This document shows positions 7,891 through 16,141 of a stretch of DNA of 32,980 nucleotides, in pieces. Positions within the stretch are counted from its first letter, which is position 1, and each line of letters starts with the position of its first letter. The translations under genes and the position numbers were made by a program. Under the pieces are notes generated by a model. The model was not told the origin of the DNA, made no database searches, and saw only the letters and a list, made by a program, of their open reading frames with translations. Source of the DNA: an uncultured Bacteroidales bacterium. GTDB lineage: Bacteria > Bacteroidota > Bacteroidia > Bacteroidales > UBA932. The stretch is from NCBI GenBank assembly GCA_947253655.1, contig CAMYAE010000024.1, positions 1-32,980 of the forward strand, written 5' to 3'.

Positions 7891-9513
7891 CTATTTTACA
7901 TCAGGGTTGCAGTCCCACCACAGCCTTGTGCTCATTCTGTCCGGCCCGTTAAGGAGATTTGCGACAGCAGCATTGACGTTATTGCCGTTATTGGTGTATT
8001 CTGCAAGAGGATAGCGCATCCTGCGAGCTCCGAAAGTCGATGACACCATGCCGTTGCTCTTGTTCCCAGCTTCTGTAGCCGGCATGAAATGGGGATAACC
8101 TGTCCTTCTGTGATCCGCCCATGCCTCATTGCCGTTATTGAAGTTTGCAATCCATTTTTGAATAAGGATTCGCTCTTGTTTGGCCTTTTTGCCAGCGGTC
8201 TCATCCCATTTTACAGTAAGTTCTGAAAGGAGGGTTGGATAACTGTCTTTTCCTGCCGGATCTACATAGGACTCCGGTTTATCAGTATCGTTTTCCTTAT
8301 ATTCCATGTCTCCGGACACACCCAATTGTGCGAATGACAATGAAATGCCATTATTGTAGAACTCCTCCGCAGTGCCTGCTCCCATATCAAAATCGAAGAC
8401 AGCCTTTGCCTCAGCTTTGAGGAAAGAGACTTCAGCAGCATTCATCCACACAAGCAAATCGCTCGGAGAGATGTTGACACCTGAATATTTGCGACCGAGG
8501 GTATTCAGGGAAGGTTTGGCGATGCTTACGCGAATTCCTACATAAGGCACACCTTCGAACTCGGATTTTATGAAATAAACAGAACGCCGCGGATCATTGT
8601 AACCGTTCATATAACAGATTATATCTGCCGCCGCATGAGTATCTCCTCCGGTATTGCAACCGGCCGGCTGATTGTATTTTATTGCAGTATATAGAGGATT
8701 TCCCTTATCGCCAAAAGCCACCGGACGAAGGGCTGCATTGTCATCATTCGACGCAAATACTCCTATTTCGTGAGATACTGCTTCTTCCGCATACTTCTTG
8801 GCTTTTGCCTTATCGGCGTACACAATCCTCATTGCCATTCTTAATTTTAGAGAATTGGCAAATCGGCACCATTTCACGGCAGAGCCGTCATAAACAGGGT
8901 CGGCTTTTGGCGAGAAACCCGAAAGCTTGTTCTCGGTCAAGACCTTGATAACCTCGTCAAGCTCCTCAAACATAGCATCATACACTTTCTCCTGCGAATC
9001 GTAGGCAACGGAGATCTGACCGCCTTTTCCGATTTCGGTGTAAGGGATTGGTCCGTATGTGTCGGTAACCCTTAGCATTGCAAGAATCTTTATAATCTTG
9101 GCAACGGATATAACAACCGGGTCGTCCGTAATCTGCTGCAATTCATTATAATTCGAATATAGAGTAGGGATTATGCGGTCACTCGCCATAAACACTCTCG
9201 TCCAGTCGTCGGAAGCATTGAAATTATCGATTGTCTTCTCAAAAGCTCCTGTTGTAGAGTAATATCCGCCCATGGGGCCGCCTAAAAGACAATCGGTGAA
9301 CTGAGCAGTATTTACATCTGTCGAAACGACAGTACCGCACAATGCCGTAATGGCTGCTCCTATTGCATAACCGTCTGTAAGTGTCTGCTCTTTGCTGACT
9401 TCGTAAGGATTAGTGTTGATTTCCAAATATTTGCCCGTACATCCTGCAATCACTATCATAGCAGCAGAAGTCAGTCCTATCTTTATAATTGTATTTTTCA
9501 TCTCTTTAAACAT
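7891..9513 (-). CDS. SusD/RagB-family nutrient-binding lipoprotein
   Basis: Outer-membrane lipoprotein lid of the SusCD importer, 540 residues. The signal peptide ends at lipobox IAGC (Cys25), followed by the SusD-typical YLEINTNPYE stretch. The rest is alpha-helical TPR-like sequence of the SusD_2 type, with typical stretches such as VTDTYGPIPYTEIGKGG and KWCRFANSLKLRMAMRI. It binds the oligosaccharide and closes over the SusC channel. The gene starts 1 bp after susC. A second ATG at 9501 (MKNTIIKIGL) is a possible alternative start. Confidence 0.95.
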   Translation of the reverse strand: MFKEMKNTIIKIGLTSAAMIVIAGCTGKYLEINTNPYEVSKEQTLTDGYAIGAAITALCGTVVSTDVNTAQFTDCLLGGPMGGYYSTTGAFEKTIDNFNASDDWTRVFMASDRIIPTLYSNYNELQQITDDPVVISVAKIIKILAMLRVTDTYGPIPYTEIGKGGQISVAYDSQEKVYDAMFEELDEVIKVLTENKLSGFSPKADPVYDGSAVKWCRFANSLKLRMAMRIVYADKAKAKKYAEEAVSHEIGVFASNDDNAALRPVAFGDKGNPLYTAIKYNQPAGCNTGGDTHAAADIICYMNGYNDPRRSVYFIKSEFEGVPYVGIRVSIAKPSLNTLGRKYSGVNISPSDLLVWMNAAEVSFLKAEAKAVFDFDMGAGTAEEFYNNGISLSFAQLGVSGDMEYKENDTDKPESYVDPAGKDSYPTLLSELTVKWDETAGKKAKQERILIQKWIANFNNGNEAWADHRRTGYPHFMPATEAGNKSNGMVSSTFGARRMRYPLAEYTNNGNNVNAAVANLLNGPDRMSTRLWWDCNPDVK

Positions 9514-9514
9514 A

Positions 9515-12500
9515 TTAGAAAGTCATCCTTACGTTAAAGCCGAAATTTCTTAGAGACGGCATCATAAAATGATCTATACCTTGATAATAGTTGCCTGTTG
9601 TTGCCACTGATTCCGGATCGAAAGGCGCTTTATTATAAAGCATCAGCAGATTCCTGCCGACAATGGAAAAATTCAGGTCGCACAAGCCTTTCAAAGTCTT
9701 TCTCGGAATGGTATATCCGATAGAGGCCTCCTGCAGACGCACATTGGTAGCGGAATACGTGTATTCCTGCGGCAAAGGATTGGAGCCGCCAACGGAACTG
9801 TACCAGCGATTCGCATCAATCATATCATTTCCGTTTATTGTTATACCGCCCTCGTCACGGGCATCGGCTGAGGCTTCCGAAACCCCGTAATAGTCAAGGA
9901 CAGCCTGTGTGCTTGAATATACGACACCTCCTATTCGTGCTGAAACCAAAAATCCGAAATTGAAATTTCCGGCCTTGAAATCGTTCTTCCACGCAAGATT
10001 TGCTTTAGGAAGTACTGATCCGAGCTTTATGTAATCCTTGGCGGAAGCAATGGTGTTAGGGGTCACTGAACCGTCCTCGTTCACCACTATTCTGCCGTTT
10101 GAGTCGTAGTGATAGTCTGCGAGGGAATACAGGTCACCGAGAGTGCCTCCCTCGCGAAGAATAAAGTGTGCAAGTCCCAAACCGTTCATATCCAACAACT
10201 CTACACTGAACCTCTCACCAGTAGCGGCATTGAGAACATCTTCTGCCAAAGACATTATTTTATTCCTGTTAGTAGAATAGGTGAAATAGGAACCCCAACC
10301 GAATTTACCCCAATCTTTGTTGAAACTTAAAGAAATTTCACAGCCCTGATTAAGCACATCTCCTGATTGTATGAAAATATCAGAAGAGCCTGATCCTGTT
10401 GAAATCTGTGGATTGAAAGTCTGGTTCAATGTGTTTGTGTGATAGTAGGTTGCATCCAAACTGAACCATCTCAGGAAGCGTGCGGAAAGACCGACCTCAA
10501 ATGAATTTGTAAGTTCGGGCTTCAAGTCATATACAGGATATTGAGTTCTGGTGTTCCAGCTCAGTCCGCTTGCATTCCATTTGTACATAGGGTTGGCTAT
10601 ATAACGTGCAAAAGGAGAACCCACAGAAGCGTATGAACCCCTTATCTTTATATATTCCAAGTCTTTAGGCATATTTGGAATAATTTGTGAAAGCACAACC
10701 GATGCTCCTACAGAAGGATAGAAAAACGATTTTCTGTTGGAATGAGGACCCGCGAGTTGTGATGGCCAGTCATTTCTTGCAGTAAGAGTAAGATAATATG
10801 CTCCCTTATAGCCGATTTCAGCCGAGCCGAAAATAGACTGAGTCTGTTCTCTCCAACCGTCCTGCAGCCTTGTAGTCTTCGGGGAATTGCTCAGATTCTG
10901 AACATTGAACACATTTGCAAGTCCCGGCTTTTCGGCAGTGATTTCCCCGTCTGCAATCGGCCCTCTGTTTTTGAATGCATCCTCGCGCATGTCAGTTATT
11001 GAAGCACCGACGTTTGCCTGTAAGCTCCAATCATGCCCGAAGCGTTTATCGATATTCACTAAGAAATCGGCATATATCTGCCTCTCCTTAGTTGAGGTTA
11101 TGCCGTATAGGCCATTTGAAGACAATTCAGTCAGTTGCGGGAAAGTGGTAGCATAGAACTTTTCGGTATATTTTGTAAAAGAATTGTCCATACGCACCCT
11201 GCCGGCAACATTCAGCCAGTCCAATATGTCGTATGACAAAGAGCCGTTGAGCATAAAACGGTCTTTGTTGTTTTCCCTTAGGTTGCGGTAATTGATCCAA
11301 TAAGGATTCTGCATCGTCATTCCGGCATCGCCGATCGGCCAATATTGGGTAGAAAGCCTTCTGGTAACATTATATCTCTCATACATTTTCACCGCATCCC
11401 AATCCCCGCCTCGCGGGAAAAGATACGCTCCGACCAATGGGTTGTTGTACGTACCTTGGTTGATCATATTTCTGTCCTTCTGCTGAACATAAGTGGCACC
11501 TAAATCCAAATGAAACTTATCTTCCAGAAAATTAGTCGTATTACGGAAAGTAACATTATAACGACTGTATCTATTATTCGGTACGACCCCATAAGAATCT
11601 ACTACAGAGCCGGATACATAGGTCTGACTCTTTGATGTTCCTGTCGAAAAAGAGATATTTTCGTTATGGGTTACTCCTGTTTGGAAATAATCTTTGGCCG
11701 GGTCGTATCCGGGATTGTTGTATTCATTCATCTTCTTTCCCCAGCTCCTGAGGTCCGAACCTATTGAAGAATTCAGGTCTCCTGTACCATAACGGTTCTG
11801 AAACCGAGGCAAAACAAAGGGATTTATGAAATCCACTCCTGCAGAAAACTTGACGGAAATTTTCCCTTCCTTTCCCTTTTTTGTCGTCACCACGATTGCT
11901 CCGTTGGCAGCATCGGAACCATAAAGAGCCGCTGCAGCAGCCCCGGTAAGCACTGAGATGCTTTCGATGTCTTCAGGATTGATGTCGGCAATAGGGTCGG
12001 ATGCACCTTGAGATGCGAATTGGGTACCTCCTTCCTTTGCTGCTGTATACATCGGCACGCCGTCAATGACATAAAGAGCATTTGAAGATTGTGATATTGA
12101 CTTCTGTCCTCTCATTATCACCTTGGAGGCTCCTCCGACTCCGGACGAGGATGCATTGATATTAAGTCCCGCAACTTTTCCGTTAAGGGAATTGATGAAG
12201 TTGGCGTCTTTGTTGGACACAATATCATCAGAAGAAATCTCCTGTACATTATAAGAAAGGGCCTTTTCGGAACGTTTTATACCAAGTGCCGTTACAACAG
12301 TACCTTCCATTGCTATTGCCTCGTCCTCCAATGTGATATTGAAAACTCTCCTATCACCTATTGTAACGACTTTGGATTTATATCCAAGGCATGTAATTTC
12401 AAGAAGATCCGAGCCGGTATCATCAGGAAGGTCAAATGCGAAATTTCCATCGATATCCGTACTCGCACCTGTTGTAGTACCTTTAATAAGCACTCCGGCT

Positions 12501-12889
12501 CCAATAACAGGCTGCCCGAACGCATCTATGACAGCACCCGTAACCCTGTTCGTCAAAGTTTTGGGTTTATTTGCCTTTACAGAAAGGTAAACATTGGAAC
12601 TCGATATACGCCACACGACATCCGTTCCCTTGAACAATATCGGGAGCACCTCTTCCAAGCTTTTGCTCTCAACTACAATGGTCTTCTTCTCTGCTAAATC
12701 GACCTTATCGCACAGAAACAGATAATTTGTCTGGCTCTCAATATTATCGAGAATTTCCTCAAGAGGAGTATTCTCCATATTGAGCGTAATTTTATTCCGG
12801 TTTTGGGAATGTGCCTGCATTGACAAGGCGAGCAGCCCGATTACCAGAACAGAACTTATAATGTTCTTCATTATTGCACTATTCATCAT
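9515..12889 (-). CDS. SusC/RagA-family TonB-dependent receptor with STN domain
   Basis: 1124-residue outer-membrane importer. Signal peptide about 7-29 (ends MQAHSQ). Then an STN domain, about 33-105; a CarboxypepD_reg-like beta-sandwich, about 115-190; a plug, about 200-335, with the usual VVTALGIKRSEKALSY, GADxxxxG-like and VTTKKGKEG elements; and a 22-strand-type barrel ending in FNVRMTF, with the C-terminal Phe expected of Bam substrates. The STN domain is the part that signals to a FecR anti-sigma factor, which agrees with the fecR gene just upstream. Together with SusD it imports the glycan released at the surface. The likely start could also be the third ATG (12871, MKNIISSVL). Confidence 0.96.
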   Translation of the reverse strand: MMNSAIMKNIISSVLVIGLLALSMQAHSQNRNKITLNMENTPLEEILDNIESQTNYLFLCDKVDLAEKKTIVVESKSLEEVLPILFKGTDVVWRISSSNVYLSVKANKPKTLTNRVTGAVIDAFGQPVIGAGVLIKGTTTGASTDIDGNFAFDLPDDTGSDLLEITCLGYKSKVVTIGDRRVFNITLEDEAIAMEGTVVTALGIKRSEKALSYNVQEISSDDIVSNKDANFINSLNGKVAGLNINASSSGVGGASKVIMRGQKSISQSSNALYVIDGVPMYTAAKEGGTQFASQGASDPIADINPEDIESISVLTGAAAAALYGSDAANGAIVVTTKKGKEGKISVKFSAGVDFINPFVLPRFQNRYGTGDLNSSIGSDLRSWGKKMNEYNNPGYDPAKDYFQTGVTHNENISFSTGTSKSQTYVSGSVVDSYGVVPNNRYSRYNVTFRNTTNFLEDKFHLDLGATYVQQKDRNMINQGTYNNPLVGAYLFPRGGDWDAVKMYERYNVTRRLSTQYWPIGDAGMTMQNPYWINYRNLRENNKDRFMLNGSLSYDILDWLNVAGRVRMDNSFTKYTEKFYATTFPQLTELSSNGLYGITSTKERQIYADFLVNIDKRFGHDWSLQANVGASITDMREDAFKNRGPIADGEITAEKPGLANVFNVQNLSNSPKTTRLQDGWREQTQSIFGSAEIGYKGAYYLTLTARNDWPSQLAGPHSNRKSFFYPSVGASVVLSQIIPNMPKDLEYIKIRGSYASVGSPFARYIANPMYKWNASGLSWNTRTQYPVYDLKPELTNSFEVGLSARFLRWFSLDATYYHTNTLNQTFNPQISTGSGSSDIFIQSGDVLNQGCEISLSFNKDWGKFGWGSYFTYSTNRNKIMSLAEDVLNAATGERFSVELLDMNGLGLAHFILREGGTLGDLYSLADYHYDSNGRIVVNEDGSVTPNTIASAKDYIKLGSVLPKANLAWKNDFKAGNFNFGFLVSARIGGVVYSSTQAVLDYYGVSEASADARDEGGITINGNDMIDANRWYSSVGGSNPLPQEYTYSATNVRLQEASIGYTIPRKTLKGLCDLNFSIVGRNLLMLYNKAPFDPESVATTGNYYQGIDHFMMPSLRNFGFNVRMTF

Positions 12890-12920
12890 TAATTTGAAAT
12901 TATTAGCTTATTAGTGTCTT

Positions 12921-12939
12921 GGGACCATTCACATGGCCC
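12921..12939 (-). other. Hairpin in the fecR-susC gap
   Basis: GGGaCCAT-TCAC-ATGGCCC forms a 7-bp stem with one bulged A and a 4-nt loop, in the 65-bp gap between fecR and susC. It lacks a following U-tract on the minus strand. It could be an RNA processing or attenuation element that separates expression of the regulator from the porin. Confidence 0.35.
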
Positions 12940-12954
12940 CTTTGGAATGACCCT

Positions 12955-13920
12955 CTATCGGATATAGACAACGGTTGAATCCGCATCAATCTCGTATTTG
13001 AAGTCAGAGGCCATGGCCAGCACCTGCAAAGCATGCTCAATACCGTCAGAAGTCCTTATCTTACCCCTTGACAGACCGATTTCCGGCATATCCTCCCTAT
13101 CAACTACAATTTCTATATCAAATGTCTTTTCCAATTTTCTCAATATATCTTCGAACGACAGACCGGCAATATTGACAAGCCCGTGCGTCCAGCATATGAC
13201 GGATTCCGAGTTGCTGATAGTCTCTTTAGACCAGACATCATTATATTTCGTCAGCGACTCGTTGGGGCTCATGACAAATTCGAGCCTCTGATTATCCTTT
13301 GTATTCACTTTAACCGAACCTTCCAAAAGAGCCGTAGAAAAATAGCCCCTGTCTTCTTCCACAGAGACATTGAACTTTGTTCCCAAAACGGTAATATCTC
13401 CGGCATAGGTATCAACGACAAAAGGTCTTGAAGCGGCTTTTTTCACATCGAACAAGACTTCTCCGGATTTCAATCTGACTTTTCGCACCTTGTTGGAAAA
13501 GACTACCGGAATGTCGATTTCGGTCCCTGAATTAAGCCAAATGCAAGTTCCGTCTGCGAGAGCCATATTCATACTCTTGCCGGCTGGCACCTTGATTGTC
13601 TCAACCTCGTTTGAAAGTTCATTGAACAAAGTATTCCTGCCGACAAACCAAACAGCGGCAATAATTGCAGCTGCGGAGGCGAATTTAATCACACTGGATA
13701 TGGTCTTCTTGAAGACGGAAGATTTGCCTGCAACAGGCCTGATACCGTCAGAATACAAGACGAGCCCCTCAAAAAGCGCACGCGCATCTTTATATTCTTT
13801 AGCATGACTGCCATCCGGATCATTTGAGAGCCAATGGATTATAGCCAATTCTTCAGATCGTGAAGTCTCACATCTGAAATACTTGTGCAACAGGATTATA
13901 TCAACTTGTTCTTTTTGCAT
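12955..13920 (-). CDS. FecR-family anti-sigma factor
   Basis: 321-residue inner-membrane anti-sigma factor. From the chosen ATG: cytoplasmic sigma-binding domain about 1-70, one transmembrane helix about 76-94, periplasmic FecR beta-domain (VPAGKSMNMALADG at 111-124), and a C-terminal DUF4974/STN-like domain ending DSTVVYIR. The reading frame opens upstream at 13992, but those 24 residues are unlike the family, whereas MQKEQVDIILLHKYF is a typical FecR beginning. FecR senses the substrate-loaded SusC through its STN domain and releases an ECF sigma factor. No ECF sigma gene is adjacent: the upstream 225 bp are too short for one and the next gene is divergent. Confidence 0.9.
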   Translation of the reverse strand: MQKEQVDIILLHKYFRCETSRSEELAIIHWLSNDPDGSHAKEYKDARALFEGLVLYSDGIRPVAGKSSVFKKTISSVIKFASAAAIIAAVWFVGRNTLFNELSNEVETIKVPAGKSMNMALADGTCIWLNSGTEIDIPVVFSNKVRKVRLKSGEVLFDVKKAASRPFVVDTYAGDITVLGTKFNVSVEEDRGYFSTALLEGSVKVNTKDNQRLEFVMSPNESLTKYNDVWSKETISNSESVICWTHGLVNIAGLSFEDILRKLEKTFDIEIVVDREDMPEIGLSRGKIRTSDGIEHALQVLAMASDFKYEIDADSTVVYIR

Positions 13921-13985
13921 GGTACTATTAAGACACATAAGTGAAGCATTCGGACCCCGGAAAAATGAAAATATTTGAAATAATT

Positions 13986-14016
13986 TTTGCAATTATGAAA
14001 AACACGCTTATATTTG
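13986..14016 (+). promoter_or_regulatory. Bacteroidota-type promoter for the efflux operon
   Basis: TTTG (13986-13989), a 19-nt spacer and TATATTTG (14009-14016) match the -33/-7 consensus of the Bacteroidota housekeeping sigma factor. The predicted transcript would start near 14023 and run into the ABC-transporter genes with a leader of about 120 nt. Confidence 0.65.
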
Positions 14017-14018
14017 CA

Positions 14019-14040
14019 GTGTATTATTAAACTAATACAC
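14019..14040. promoter_or_regulatory. Palindromic candidate operator between facing promoters
   Basis: GTGTATTA-TTAAAC-TAATACAC is a perfect 8-bp inverted repeat with a 6-nt centre. It lies between two -7 elements that are themselves reverse complements (14009-14016 and 14046-14053), so it covers both predicted transcription starts. A dimeric regulator bound here could act on the efflux operon and on fecR together. No regulator gene is adjacent. Confidence 0.5.
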
Positions 14041-14045
14041 AAGAA

Positions 14046-14079
14046 CAAATATATTAGATAAAGGCACAATACTTGCAAA
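14046..14079 (-). promoter_or_regulatory. Candidate promoter for fecR
   Basis: On the minus strand, TTTG (14076-14079), a 22-nt spacer and TATATTTG (14046-14053) resemble the Bacteroidota promoter, with a spacer slightly longer than the usual 19-21. Transcription would begin near 14039, leaving a leader of about 120 nt before fecR. Confidence 0.45.
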
Positions 14080-14144
14080 TACCGGAACTCCGAAACTAAT
14101 GCAGTGGTCTATCGCTACATAGCAGTCTTAAATGGAAGAATATA

Positions 14145-14867
14145 ATGCTGATACAATTAAAAGATATTAACAAAACATACAACAACGGCCAGCCGCTGCA
14201 CGTCTTGAAAGGCATCGATTTGAATATAGAAAGGGGCGAATTCGTGTCGATTATGGGGGCATCGGGGTCCGGGAAGTCCACGTTGCTGAATATACTTGGC
14301 ATACTTGACAATTACGATTCCGGAGAATATCTGCTTAATGGAAAGCTAATCAAGAATTTGAGCGAAAGGACAGCGGCGGATTACCGTAACAGGATGATCG
14401 GCTTTATCTTCCAGTCATTCAACCTTATCGGTTTCAAGACTGCCGTCGAGAATGTGGAGCTGCCTTTGTTCTATCAAGGAGTAAGCCGTAAGAAACGCCG
14501 TGCACTGGCCATGGAATACCTTGAAAGACTTGGTCTGTCAGCATGGGCCGAACATTATCCGAATGAGATGTCAGGAGGGCAGAAACAGCGTGTTGCAATA
14601 GCCAGGGCCCTGATTACCAAGCCGCAGATTATACTCGCAGACGAGCCGACAGGTGCTCTTGATTCCAAGACATCCGTAGAAGTAATGGAACTTCTGTCAA
14701 AACTGAACAAGGAAGACGGGATGACAATTCTTGTCGTTACCCACGAAAGCGGAGTCGCCAACTGCACCGACAAAATCGTGCATATAAAAGACGGAATGAT
14801 AGGCGAAATCGAAAAGAACATCAAGCACAACGCCTCTCCGTTCGGGAAAGAGGGCATAATGAAGTAG
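14145..14867 (+). CDS. MacB/LolD-type ABC transporter ATP-binding protein
   Basis: 240-residue cytoplasmic ATPase that energises the two permeases encoded next. All nucleotide-binding motifs are present: Walker A GASGSGKS (38-45), Q-loop Gln90, signature SGGQKQ (143-148), Walker B IILADE (162-167), D-loop ALD and switch His200. Subfamily features (EPTGALDSKTS, the LNILGILD run after Walker A) point to the MacB/LolD group, which drives transenvelope efflux or lipoprotein transport by mechanotransmission. A GGAAG about 8 nt upstream supports the start. It is the first gene of a five-gene operon and lies 4 bp from the next gene. Confidence 0.95.
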   Translation: MLIQLKDINKTYNNGQPLHVLKGIDLNIERGEFVSIMGASGSGKSTLLNILGILDNYDSGEYLLNGKLIKNLSERTAADYRNRMIGFIFQSFNLIGFKTAVENVELPLFYQGVSRKKRRALAMEYLERLGLSAWAEHYPNEMSGGQKQRVAIARALITKPQIILADEPTGALDSKTSVEVMELLSKLNKEDGMTILVVTHESGVANCTDKIVHIKDGMIGEIEKNIKHNASPFGKEGIMK

Positions 14868-14871
14868 GGAC

Positions 14872-16140
14872 ATGAAAGATGTACTCATAGAAATATGGAG
14901 TTCGGTAAGAAAAAACAAGCTTAGGACGGCTCTCACCGGCTTTGCTGTGGCTTGGGGAATTTTCATGCTTATTGTCTTGCTGGGTGCGGGCAACGGTCTT
15001 CTGAACGGAGTAAAATCAAATGCTTCGGACTTCATAGCCAACTCAATGATGGCAGGCGGCGGAAAGACTTCAATCGCATACGACGGGTTGAAAGAGGGAC
15101 GGGATATATGGCTGGACAGCAAAGACATAAAGACGACTGAAAGCAAACAGTTCGGCGACAGGATTGACGCCGTAACAGCCAACAAATGTCTTCAGGGACA
15201 AAATATAATCCGCGGCAGCCAATATATGCCGGCACAGATATATGGGGTCTATCCGGCATATAAAGATATTGAAAAAGTGGACATCCTCTACGGCAGGTTT
15301 ATAAACAAGATTGATCTGGATGGACGCAGAAAGGTAATGGTACTTGGCTATAACACGGCTGTATATCTGCTGGACGGAAAAGGCAATCCTGAGTCATTGG
15401 TCGGAGAAAGGGTAAACATAGGCCCGATGTCTTTCCTAATAATAGGAATATTCCGTACAGACGAAAGCGATATGGACAGCAATGTATATTGCCCTTTTTC
15501 CACTGTGCAGATGATATCCTCCGGCGGAAACAGATTTGATAACATAATTTTCTCTTTCCATGGTCTGAAAACCGAAAAGGAAGGCAAAGACTTTGAGTCC
15601 GAATATCGGGCCGCTATCAATAAGAATCATCGTGCTGCACCGGAAGATGCCACTGCCCTATGGATATGGAATCGCTTTACCGGAAATATGCAAATGGAAA
15701 ATGCTATCAGGATTATTTTCATAGCATTATGGATAATAGGAATATTCACGTTGCTGAGCGGGATTGTCGGAGTATCGAACATCATGCTCATTACCGTCAA
15801 GGAGAGGACAAGGGAATTCGGGATCAGGAAAGCGATAGGGGCAAAACCGTCATCGATATTAAGACTTATAATCATTGAAAGCGTGGTAATTACCGCATTT
15901 TTCGGATATATAGGAATGGTTTTGGGACTTTGGGCCTGCGAGCTGATGGATGCGGCATTAGGTCAGCAGGCAGTAGATTTGGGCATAATACAAATAAAAA
16001 TATTCATTAATCCGACGGTCGGGGTGGACGTGGCTGTGCAGGCGACAATACTGTTAGTTATCGCAGGCACACTCGCAGGCTACATACCGGCCAAAAAGGC
16101 CTCGAATATAAGACCTATAGAAGCATTAAGGGCAAAATAA
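14872..16140 (+). CDS. MacB-type ABC permease (first copy)
   Basis: 422-residue inner-membrane permease with the MacB plan: one N-terminal helix (about 18-40), a large periplasmic MacB_PCD domain, and three C-terminal helices (about 283-305, 328-352, 385-405) forming the FtsX domain. The loop VKERTREFGIRKAIGAKP is the family signature that contacts the ATPase. It is followed after 1 bp by a second, related permease, so the transporter is probably a heterodimer. The substrate is unknown; related systems export antimicrobials, peptides or lipids. Confidence 0.93.
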   Translation: MKDVLIEIWSSVRKNKLRTALTGFAVAWGIFMLIVLLGAGNGLLNGVKSNASDFIANSMMAGGGKTSIAYDGLKEGRDIWLDSKDIKTTESKQFGDRIDAVTANKCLQGQNIIRGSQYMPAQIYGVYPAYKDIEKVDILYGRFINKIDLDGRRKVMVLGYNTAVYLLDGKGNPESLVGERVNIGPMSFLIIGIFRTDESDMDSNVYCPFSTVQMISSGGNRFDNIIFSFHGLKTEKEGKDFESEYRAAINKNHRAAPEDATALWIWNRFTGNMQMENAIRIIFIALWIIGIFTLLSGIVGVSNIMLITVKERTREFGIRKAIGAKPSSILRLIIIESVVITAFFGYIGMVLGLWACELMDAALGQQAVDLGIIQIKIFINPTVGVDVAVQATILLVIAGTLAGYIPAKKASNIRPIEALRAK

Positions 16141-16141
16141 G

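Noticed and set aside
13921..13992. Upstream extension of fecR to an earlier ATG
   Set aside because: The extra residues are unlike FecR proteins, whereas the ATG at 13920 gives a normal family N-terminus.
14697..15185. Minus-strand open frame across the ATPase-permease junction, upstream side of fecR, considered as the missing sigma factor
   Set aside because: The translation has no sigma-70 region 2 or 4 features and is antisense to two clear transporter genes.
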